From Pseudomonadota bacterium (lineage in GTDB: Bacteria > Pseudomonadota > Alphaproteobacteria > Micavibrionales > UBA2020): a DNA stretch of 64,000 nt. Shown here piece by piece: positions 50,523-59,256 of the stretch. A program made the position numbers and the translations under genes. Below the pieces are notes generated by a model. That model was not told where the DNA came from and did not search any database. It worked only from the letters and a program-made list of their open reading frames with translations. The stretch covers positions 30,425 through 94,424 of the forward strand of contig JAJZTA010000009.1 in NCBI GenBank assembly GCA_021849295.1, given 5' to 3'. How positions within the stretch are numbered: position 1 is the stretch's first letter; every line of letters begins with the position of its first letter.

Positions 50523-51704
50523 TTAGAACAAGACGCCGGTTTCGAAGATCATCCTTGCCTGCGAGTGGTCGTTGCCGGCAGCCCCGAAGGCATCGCCCGC
50601 GGTGGTGCTGCTGGCGTGCACGTAGGAGGCTTCCGCGCGGGCGAAGACGCGGTCGATCTGATAGGTCGGCGTGATGGAGAGCGACCAGGCCTTGCTGCCC
50701 GCGCCGTAGAGCAGGTTGGGCGCTTTTTCCGCGGTGTTGCCGGTGGTGGAAAGATATTCGGCGCGGCCGGAGATGTTGAGCAGCCCGTCGAACTGGTAGT
50801 TGGCGAGCAGCGCGGCGCCGTAGCTCGAGCCGGAATGGTCGATGCCCGCGGAGGCGTAGGTGCCGACGTGGGTGAATTGCAGGTAGGGGTTGAACGTCCA
50901 CTGGCCCGCGGTGTGGGTATACATCAGGTCGAAGATGTCGCTGTTGTTCTTCGCCACCGGCGTCGAGAGGCGGTTGAGGCTGGCATGGGAGAGATTGCCG
51001 CCCGCGGAGAAGGTGATGACGTCGTTGACGCCGAGCGCATAGGTGGCGCGGCCTGTCAGCCAGGTGTAGTGGTTGGCGTAGAAGCCGTCGTTCCACGAGG
51101 CGCCCAGCGTCCACGGGCCTTGCGTGTAATCGGCCTCGACGCCGCGGTTGATGTGGTTGTGCTGGCTCCACAGCAGGCCGGCGTCGATGTTCATGTTCTG
51201 GAAGTCGAAGGTGTTCTCGTCGCCGAGCAGCGTCGGCAGCTTGCCCGCCTTGACGGAGAGGTTGTTGTTGGCGACGTAGGTGCCGTAGGCGACGGGCAGC
51301 AGGCCGTAGGTGTCGTCCGTTTCCTTGGTGGCGCGCAAGTAAGGCACGCCGAGCGCGGGCAGGGAATAGACGCCGACCTGCGCGTAGAATTGCAGCGGCG
51401 TGCCGGTGCTCTGCACGATGGCCTGCGCGTTCGAAAGATCGAGATAGGAGTTTTTGTCGCCGGCCTTGGATTTGTTTTGCGACAGACCCATGCCGCTGAG
51501 CGCGACGCCGGCGTAGACGCGGCCGAACTGCCCCGCCTGGAACGACCACGGCCGCGGGTTCGGTCTCAAAGTGCCCGCCATCGCGGGCGCGCCGAGCACC
51601 ACCGGCGCAGGCGCGGCGCCGTTGTAGTCCTGCTGCGCCTGCGCGGGCGTGGCCGCGAGCGTGACGGCAGCCAGCGCCGCCGAATAAGCGAAAATTCTCT
51701 TCAT
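50523..51704 (-). CDS. outer membrane beta-barrel (porin-like, BBP2-type) protein
   Basis: signal peptide [24 protein letters not shown]; alternating beta-strand sequence; [27 protein letters not shown]; terminal ...[10 protein letters not shown]. Confidence 0.75.
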   Translation of the reverse strand: MKRIFAYSAALAAVTLAATPAQAQQDYNGAAPAPVVLGAPAMAGTLRPNPRPWSFQAGQFGRVYAGVALSGMGLSQNKSKAGDKNSYLDLSNAQAIVQSTGTPLQFYAQVGVYSLPALGVPYLRATKETDDTYGLLPVAYGTYVANNNLSVKAGKLPTLLGDENTFDFQNMNIDAGLLWSQHNHINRGVEADYTQGPWTLGASWNDGFYANHYTWLTGRATYALGVNDVITFSAGGNLSHASLNRLSTPVAKNNSDIFDLMYTHTAGQWTFNPYLQFTHVGTYASAGIDHSGSSYGAALLANYQFDGLLNISGRAEYLSTTGNTAEKAPNLLYGAGSKAWSLSITPTYQIDRVFARAEASYVHASSTTAGDAFGAAGNDHSQARMIFETGVLF

Positions 51705-51947
51705 GTTGTTTAGCCCCCCTGGAAACTTTTCTTCGAAATCTTTTTGCAGGCCCCCAAAACCTGCGTCCTGATTCTCGCAAAGAGGCGAATCGCTGTCAAC
51801 AATATATAGTCAATGGATTCAGAGAGTTAAAATATATTCCGGAATACATTAATTAACATAATAATTTGACATAACCTGAAATCGGGCGTATAAATACTAT
51901 GAATAAAAAATTCACCCCCAAATCCCCAATCAACAAGGAGCGATATC

Positions 51948-52352
51948 ATGAAATCGATGCAGGAAAGAGTCCGGGATTATCTCGGCGAAACACAGCAGGA
52001 AAATACGGCAGAAATCGAAAACCGCACCGCCACCAAGGCCTTCAAAAAAGCCGGCAAGGTGATCGCGGCGCTGGAAGCGCTGGAAGAGGAAACCGGCGGC
52101 AAGTTCAAAGTGCTCGGCAAGGCCTTCGGCAGCTCGCTCGACTGTCACTGGGTCTCCATCGAAACGAATATTCCTGGCAAGGAGAGAAAGCACCTGCACG
52201 TCAATGTCTTCACCAACGGCATAAAGTTCGTCACCACGTCCGAAGAGGGCAAGGGCGACAAGCTGGAAACCTTCGGCATCCGCAATCCTTTTGCCATCAA
52301 GAAAACCGTCAAATACGTCGCGTATCAGGCGAAAAAGCACGACATGATCTGA
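51948..52352 (+). CDS. hypothetical protein
   Basis: AAGGAG RBS, 134-aa ORF MKSMQERVRDYLGETQQENT. Confidence 0.65.
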   Translation: MKSMQERVRDYLGETQQENTAEIENRTATKAFKKAGKVIAALEALEEETGGKFKVLGKAFGSSLDCHWVSIETNIPGKERKHLHVNVFTNGIKFVTTSEEGKGDKLETFGIRNPFAIKKTVKYVAYQAKKHDMI

Positions 52353-52369
52353 AAAAGGCCGCTCGGCCT

Positions 52370-54338
52370 TTAGGCCGCCTGCATAGCGGCGATGAACTTT
52401 TCCACCTCGGTTTTGATCAGGCCGGACTGGCGCGAGAGGTCCTGCGCCGCGGTTTTCAGCCGCGCGGCCGTCGCGCCGCCGCTGGCCGCCGCGGTGCCGA
52501 CGCCCGCGATGTTGCGCGAGACTTCCGCGGTTCCGGCCGAGGCTTCGGCGACGTTGCGGGCGATCTCCCGCGTCGCAGCGCCCTGCTGCTCGACGGCGGC
52601 GGCGATGGCGGATTGCGCGCTGTTGATCTTTTCCATCATGACATTGATACGGTTGATGGCGGCGACGGCGCCGCCGGTCGATTTCTGGATGGCGGCGATC
52701 CGTTTGCCGATGTCGTCGGTCGCGTCCGCGGTCTGTCCGGCGAGGGTCTTGACCTCGCCCGCGACGACGGCGAAGCCCTTGCCCGTTTCGCCCGCCCGCG
52801 CCGCCTCGATGGTGGCGTTGAGCGCGAGCAGGTGGGTCTGTCCGGCGATCGAAGTGATCAGCTCGACGACGTCGCCGATCTTGCCGGCGTTTTGCGAGAG
52901 CGTCTTCATGCCGCTGGTGGCGGTGGCGACGGCCTCGACCGCCTGCGCGGCGACGGCGCTGGCCTCCTGCACCTGCCGCGAGATTTCCGCGATCGAGGAC
53001 GAAAGCTCTTCCGCGGCGGCGGCGGCGGTCTGCACGTTCGATGTGGTCTGTTCCGCTGCGGCGGAAACGCTGCTCGCTTGCGCCGCCGTTTCCTCCGCGG
53101 CCGCGCCCGTGCCGGCCGCCGTTTCCTCCAGCGTCGCCGTGGCGGTGGCGAGGTTTTTGAGAATGTCCTTCATCGCGGCGCCGAAGGCGGCGAGCGCCTT
53201 CTCGATGTTTTGCGCGCGTCTTTCCTTCGCCGCCTGGTCTTTCGTCTGCTTGCCTTCGAGCGTGCGGCCCTTGAGGCTGTTTTGGCGCAGCACCTCGGGC
53301 GCGCGGGCGATGGAGCCGATCTCGTCGGCGCGCTCCGTCGCCGGCACCTCGATGTCGAGGCCGTCGTCCGCCATGTGCCGCATGACAGTCTCCAGCTCGA
53401 GCAGCGGGCGCGTGACGGAAGAGACGATGCGCAGCGAGAGCAGCAACCCTGCCAGCAGCAGCGCAAGTCCCGTGCCGAGATGCAGCAGCATGGCGGCCTG
53501 AAAGCCCGCGATGCGCGTTTGTAGCAGATGGGCCATTTCATCGTCGAGCGGGCGGGCGAGGGCGCGGCTGGCGGCGATCAGCGCGGCGACGCCGTCGCGC
53601 ACGCCCTTCGCGCTTTTGTCCATGATGGCGGTGTTGACGGCGGCGGCCGCGCCGTCGAGCGCGGCGGCGGGCTTGGCGAGCGCCGGTTTGACCGTGCCGT
53701 CGGCGTTGGCGACGATGGCCTTGTTGATGTCGGTGGTGATGGCCGCTGCGGCGGCGGCGAGAGCGTCCTGCGCTTCGTGGAAGGCGACGCGGTGGGTTTC
53801 GGCCGTCGCGTAATCGGCCTTCGTCTGGTGGTCGGTTTCTGCGGCGGTGAGCGCGTCGGTCAGCGCTTTTGCCTGCTTGAGCAGGGTCGGCAGCTTGTGC
53901 GCGATGATGCCGCCGAGAAGGTGCGCGTCGGGATCGGGGTCGCGGGTGATGTTGGCGTTTTCGGCCAGCGCGGCGGTCATGGTGTTGGCTTCAGCGATGG
54001 CGTCCGCCGGCGCGGTCGTCGCGCCGATGCCGGAGAGCGCCTGCAGCAGCGCCTGCGTTTGCGCGGGTTCGGCGAGATTTTGCGGATCGGCGGCGAGGGT
54101 CCTTTTTAAAGTTTTGGCGGCGGGCGCGATGTCGACCCTGGCGGGCATGTCGGCGGCGAGCAGTTCCAGCACCTTTTGCAGCGGGCGGATGTCGCCGACC
54201 CCCGCCAGCTCGGTGCGGGCGAACCCGACGTCCGACGCGCGCGCCGACGAGGTAATGGGTCATCAGCAGCATGGGTAGCGCGAGGATGGCCAGCGCGATC
54301 AGGTTCTTTTTGGCGATGGACAGCTTTTTCAAAGTCAT
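52370..54338 (-). CDS. methyl-accepting chemotaxis protein, interrupted by a frameshift near 54236
   Basis: signalling hairpin [51 protein letters not shown]-term [35 protein letters not shown] in another frame. Confidence 0.85.
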
Positions 54339-54480
54339 CTCTTCCTTGCGGCGGCAAAAACCGCCGCACCGGATATCATAAGCATAACCCGCTGATAAAT
54401 CACGCAAAGAATGAACGGCGCTGCCGTTATGTCATTTTATTCCTTATGTCTTTGCGCGGCAAAACTGCTATAAAAAGAGA

Positions 54481-57291
54481 ATGACCTCGCAAGCTCTGCA
54501 AGAACAGGCCGCGCCTCGGCCGCGCCTTCTGATTCCCGCCGCGCCGGTGCTGGCGCTCGACGGGCACAGGCTCTTTTGCCTGACGGCGGAGGGCGAGCTG
54601 AAAAATATGACCGCCGCCGAAGCGCAGCTGCTGGTGCAGGGACATATGCCGATCGTCTGCGATGCGCCGCGCATGGCGGCGCGGCTTTCAATGCCGCCGT
54701 TTCAGGCCTACGACGTGCTCGAACTGTTTGCCTTCATCCATCCCGGAAAATTCGCCGCGCCGACGCCGAAGGGGCTTGCCCGCGCGCTGAATTTGTTCGC
54801 GCCCGAAAGCGCGGAGGACCAGTGCATGGCCCTGCGCGATTGCATCCGCCATCTGCTGGTCGATCTGACCGCCGCGGGGCGCGTGGAAAAAAGCGACCCC
54901 GCCGCGCTCGCCGCGATGATGGGCGGCAACGGGCAAAGCGGCTGGGCGTGGAGCGAAACCGTGCTGACCGCCTTGGGCCGCATGGATAACCTGCCGACGC
55001 AAGGCGACATCCGCGCCGCCTTGCGGGTGTGGGAGAAACTGCCCGAATGGTCGATCCACGGGCCGGAACCGCTGCCCGCGCACCACGGCGTCGCGGCAGA
55101 AGAGGCGCAAGAGCGTCTCGATGCTTTTTTAAAGAAGCAGAAAAAGGAAATCCGCGAGGGACAGCAGCAATATGCCGCCGCGCTCGCAAGCGCCTTCGCG
55201 CCCAACGAAGAACCGGAGCAGCCGCACGTCGTCCTCGCCGAAGCGGGTACGGGCGTCGGCAAGACGCTCGGCTATCTCGCGCCCGCGACCGTCTGGGCGG
55301 AGAAGAACGACGGCGCGGTGTGGATTTCGACCTTCACCAGAAATCTGCAGCGTCAGGTCGACGCCGAACTGGACAGGTTCTACGACGATCCCGTGACCAA
55401 AAGCCGCAAGGTGGTGACGCGCAAGGGACGCGAGAATTATTTGTGTCTGCTGAACCTCGAAGAGCTGACACAGCCGTTGCGCGACCCTTCGATGCTCGCG
55501 CCGCAGGCCGGTGCGCGCGGCTCCGCCGCCATAGCTATGGGCCTGATGCTGCGCTGGGCGGCGGCGACGGAAGACGGCGACCTCGCCGGAAAGGACTTTC
55601 CCGGCTGGCTGAACGGCTTGCTGGGCCGCGGGCGCGTCCAGCATTTCGCCGACCGGCGCGGCGAGTGCGTCTATTCCGCCTGCGCGCATTTTCACAAATG
55701 CTTCATCGAGAAAAGCGTGCGCAAAGCCAGGCGCGCCGACATCGTCATCGCCAACCACGCGCTGGTGATGCAGAACGTCGCGATGAACAAGGATTCTTCC
55801 GCGCCCGCGCGCTATGTGTTCGACGAGGGGCATCATCTGTTCGAAGCGGCGGATGGCGTGTTCGATCTGCAGCTCAACGGCCAGTGGACGGCGGATTTGC
55901 GCCGCTGGCTGCTCGGCACGGAATCCAAAGCAAAATCCCGCGCGCGCGGCGCGAAACGGCGGCTGGAAGATATAGTCTCCGAGGACGACGAGCAGGCCAG
56001 AAAGGCGCTCGACGAGCTGATGACCGCCGCGCGCGGCCTGCCCGCGCCGAACTGGCGGCAGCGTTTGCGCGAGGAAACGCCCAAGGGCGCGGCGGAAATT
56101 TTTCTGGGTCTGTGCCGCAAACAGGTGCTGGCGCGTAATACGGGGCAAAACGATTTCTATTCGCTCGAAACCGGCGTGCGTCCGGCGGCGGAGGGCTTGA
56201 TCGACGCGGCTGGCGATCTGGCGGTACGCTTGCGGGAGATCAAGCGGCCGATCGACATTCTGATCCGTCATCTGCAAGGCCGGTTGAGCGACGAAGCGGC
56301 GGAGCTGGACACCGACATGCGCGAGCGCATCAATTATGCGGTCAGCAGTCTCAATTTCCGCGCCAAGTCCGTTCTCGGCGGCTGGATCGACATGTTGGAA
56401 AGTTTGAAAGCCGTAACGCCGGAGGGCGTGGTCGACTGGCTGGAGCTGACGCGCATCGAAGGGCGCGAGTTCGATGTGGGCTTTTACCGCTACTTCGTCG
56501 ATCCGGCGGCCTTGTTCGCCGCGCAACTGAAGCAGCAGGCGCAGGGCGTGGCCGTGACCTCGGCGACCTTGCGCGACGTCTCGGCGGACGATCCGGAAGG
56601 CTGGGCGAGCGCGCTGGTGCGCACCGGCGCGCAGCATCTGGCGGGCAAGGGGGCGCCGCAGTTCTTTCATGTCGCCTCGCCGTTCGATTATGCGGCGCAA
56701 ACGCGCGTCATCGTCGTCACCGACGTGAAGAAGAACGATGCCGCGGCGACGGCGGCGGCGTACCGCGAACTGTTCCTTGCGGCGCAAGGCGGCGCGCTCG
56801 GCATCTTCACCGCCGTGCAGCGTCTCAAGGCCGTGCATGAAAAACTGCTGCCCGCGCTGGAAAGCAAAGGACTCAATTTATATGCCCAGCATGTCGAGCC
56901 GCTCGACATCGGCACGCTGATCGACATTTTCCGCGAGGAGGAAAATGCCTGCCTGCTCGGCACCGATGCGACGCGCGACGGCATCGACGTGCCGGGGCGC
57001 TCTTTGCGGCTTGTCGTCTATGACCGCGTGCCGTGGCCGAAGCCGACGATCTTGCACAAGGCGCGGCGCGACGCGTTCGGCAAGGGCTACGACGACATGC
57101 TGACGCGTTTCAAATTGAAGCAGGCCTATGGCCGCCTGATCCGCCGCGCCGACGACTGCGGCGTGTTCGTGATGCTCGATAGCGCGCTGCCCTCGCGCCT
57201 GCTCTCGGCTTTTCCGGAAGGGGTGGCGGTTGTGCGCACCGGTCTTGCCGAAGCCGTGCGGCTCACGCGGGAATTTCTGGCGCGGGAATAG
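54481..57291 (+). CDS. DinG/Rad3-like ATP-dependent DNA helicase
   Basis: VLAEAGTGVGKTLGYLAP Walker A, RGECVYSACAHFHKC Cys cluster, FDEGHHLFEA DEGH box. Confidence 0.9.
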   Translation: MTSQALQEQAAPRPRLLIPAAPVLALDGHRLFCLTAEGELKNMTAAEAQLLVQGHMPIVCDAPRMAARLSMPPFQAYDVLELFAFIHPGKFAAPTPKGLARALNLFAPESAEDQCMALRDCIRHLLVDLTAAGRVEKSDPAALAAMMGGNGQSGWAWSETVLTALGRMDNLPTQGDIRAALRVWEKLPEWSIHGPEPLPAHHGVAAEEAQERLDAFLKKQKKEIREGQQQYAAALASAFAPNEEPEQPHVVLAEAGTGVGKTLGYLAPATVWAEKNDGAVWISTFTRNLQRQVDAELDRFYDDPVTKSRKVVTRKGRENYLCLLNLEELTQPLRDPSMLAPQAGARGSAAIAMGLMLRWAAATEDGDLAGKDFPGWLNGLLGRGRVQHFADRRGECVYSACAHFHKCFIEKSVRKARRADIVIANHALVMQNVAMNKDSSAPARYVFDEGHHLFEAADGVFDLQLNGQWTADLRRWLLGTESKAKSRARGAKRRLEDIVSEDDEQARKALDELMTAARGLPAPNWRQRLREETPKGAAEIFLGLCRKQVLARNTGQNDFYSLETGVRPAAEGLIDAAGDLAVRLREIKRPIDILIRHLQGRLSDEAAELDTDMRERINYAVSSLNFRAKSVLGGWIDMLESLKAVTPEGVVDWLELTRIEGREFDVGFYRYFVDPAALFAAQLKQQAQGVAVTSATLRDVSADDPEGWASALVRTGAQHLAGKGAPQFFHVASPFDYAAQTRVIVVTDVKKNDAAATAAAYRELFLAAQGGALGIFTAVQRLKAVHEKLLPALESKGLNLYAQHVEPLDIGTLIDIFREEENACLLGTDATRDGIDVPGRSLRLVVYDRVPWPKPTILHKARRDAFGKGYDDMLTRFKLKQAYGRLIRRADDCGVFVMLDSALPSRLLSAFPEGVAVVRTGLAEAVRLTREFLARE

Positions 57292-57333
57292 TCAAGTGAT
57301 TGTTATATAAACTTTTTATATCTAAATATGACA

Positions 57334-57362
57334 TTGACGGCGGGATAGGGCTTCCTTATGAT
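57334..57362 (+). promoter_or_regulatory. putative sigma70-type promoter of ankyrin gene
   Basis: TTGACG N17 TATGAT, 25 nt upstream of ATG. Confidence 0.6.
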
Positions 57363-57387
57363 ACGTAAACCTTAAGGACAAGAGATC

Positions 57388-57939
57388 ATGCCAAGCAATT
57401 CAGTCTTCACGCCCCGCGACTTGATGGAGGCCGTCGAAGCCGGCGATATTGGGAAAGTTAAACAACTGCTGACCGCAGGCGTCGACGTCAACGCGGAGGT
57501 AGGCGGCGGCTTCGGCTTCATGACCCCGCTGATCAAGGCGGTGATGCGCAACCCCGATCCGGAGATGATCACGCTGCTGCTCGACAACGGCGCCGATCTC
57601 GAAGCGAAGCGCGCCTACGGCGGCTACACCGCGCTGATGCAGGCGGTTTTGAACGACCGTCCGCAGATCGCCGAACTTTTGCTGGAGCGCGGCGCCGACC
57701 AGCGCACGCAGAATTTCGAAGGCCTGACGGCGCTCGACATCGCCGTCGCCCGCAACAACGACCAACTCGAGCGCATTCTCCGCGCCGCGCCGCAGCAGCG
57801 CGAGAAGCGGCCGGTCGTGCCGCTGGGCCTGATCGCCAAAGAGCGCGCCACCATCACGGGCGTACAGGCGCAACTGCGCGCCGCCGCCGCGAAAAGGCCG
57901 AAAGTCCTCCTGAAACGCGGCGGTTTTCCATCGCCCTGA
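57388..57939 (+). CDS. ankyrin repeat protein
   Basis: repeats TPLIKAVMRNPDPEMITLLLDNGADLEAKRAYGGYTALMQAVLNDRPQIAELLLERGAD. Confidence 0.92.
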   Translation: MPSNSVFTPRDLMEAVEAGDIGKVKQLLTAGVDVNAEVGGGFGFMTPLIKAVMRNPDPEMITLLLDNGADLEAKRAYGGYTALMQAVLNDRPQIAELLLERGADQRTQNFEGLTALDIAVARNNDQLERILRAAPQQREKRPVVPLGLIAKERATITGVQAQLRAAAAKRPKVLLKRGGFPSP

Positions 57940-58006
57940 TGTGTTCGTATATGGGAAAATGGTTGATCATCGCGGTATTTGCTGCTAACCGTTGAAAAGG
58001 CTTTAG

Positions 58007-58045
58007 TCCCCGTAGCTCAGCAGGATAGAGCGGCAGTTTCCTAAT
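58007..58045 (+). repeat. tRNA-Arg(CCT) 5'-half, copy 1 of 39-nt direct repeat
   Basis: tccccgtagctcagcaggatagagcggcagtttcctaat; cloverleaf lost after anticodon loop. Confidence 0.85.
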
Positions 58046-58248
58046 TCGCTGCATGAGAATAATACCATTGATTCATAAGGGTTTTTTCGGCTGATTTTCG
58101 CAGGAAACAGCACATATATGCACACAACCCTCTCACAGATCCTCGCACGTTTCACAGCACGCAAATTTGCGCGTTAGCAGACCCGTTGTTTCCACTGTCG
58201 AAAGTCGGTACTTTCTCGATATGGATAACAAAACAGCATGGTGCATAA

Positions 58249-58722
58249 ATGGCAAAATCTAAAAATCCGCCTGAGGCAGAGAAAGAAATCGCAGTTCTTC
58301 GGGTCAGTATAGATGGCAGGCGTAATGTCTCACGAGATGTAGAAGTCAGAGCATCTTCTTCCCTGTACGCATTGGCTGAAGCGATTGTCATTGATGCTTT
58401 CGGCTGGGACTTCGACCACGCCTTTGGCTTTTTTAATGATCTGGAATGCTACCATGACAGCACCGGGCGCTATGAACTGTTCGCCGACATCGGAGAAACA
58501 GACGAATATCTCAGCGGCGCAACGCCTCTCAGTGTCAAGAAAACAAAGGTTCAGGATGTTTTTGATGATGTCGGCAAGAAAATGCTGTTTCTGTTCGATT
58601 ATGGCGACGAACACCTGTTTGTCGTTGAACTGGTCGATCAAAAGGCGAAGCAGCTCAAGCATGGATATCCGATGATTTCAAATGTCAAAGGCAAAGCGCC
58701 TGAGCAATACGAGGCGGCGTAA
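58249..58722 (+). CDS. plasmid pRiA4b ORF-3 family protein
   Basis: VLRVSIDGRRNVSRDVEVRASSSLYALAEAIVIDAFGWDFDHAFGFFNDL...DDVGKKMLFLFDYGDEHLFVVEL. Confidence 0.75.
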   Translation: MAKSKNPPEAEKEIAVLRVSIDGRRNVSRDVEVRASSSLYALAEAIVIDAFGWDFDHAFGFFNDLECYHDSTGRYELFADIGETDEYLSGATPLSVKKTKVQDVFDDVGKKMLFLFDYGDEHLFVVELVDQKAKQLKHGYPMISNVKGKAPEQYEAA

Positions 58723-58805
58723 CCATCAGCTTTCAGTGATGAAGCTAGGTGTTTAGTCCCACGATATGGTGGCATAAGATATAACCGCATACGGAGGGAC
58801 AAGCT

Positions 58806-59040
58806 ATGGGACAGATACTGCACAAGTGCGCCCGCACGACAGAGGCATTGCGTCGAGCGATACAAGATAGTGAAGAGAGCATAGCGGCGCTTGCCGAGCG
58901 GTACGATCTGAACCCGAAGACGTTCACAAGTGAAAACGGCGCAAGTTCACGCACGACGTTGCGATGGGCCCGAAGAACCCTCGCTCGATGGTGCTGACGG
59001 CAGAAGCCATCGTGGTTGCCTCTTCATGCCAAAGATAGAA
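58806..59040 (+). pseudogene. IS481-family transposase N-terminal remnant
   Basis: MGQILHKCARTTEALRRAIQDSEESIAALAERYDLNPKT then degraded frames. Confidence 0.75.
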
Positions 59041-59256
59041 ACCTGCCCACGCCGCGTATTGTATGCAGGATCGATGGCAAGATGATAATCGGCGGGACGT
59101 ATTGATCTGTCAATGTCGATTGCGCCTGAATAGCAAGGTTATCCTGTGCCTATGTGTTTCCATTCGCTGGGATGTCAGCAGTTTCCTCAGCAAATGTAGG
59201 ACAGATCGGTAACAGGACAGCCAAAAAGGCTGCGGCTATAAAAATGGCAGACCTTT

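Noticed and set aside
55129-56838. 569-aa minus-strand ORF opposite the helicase
   Set aside because: Antisense shadow ORF.
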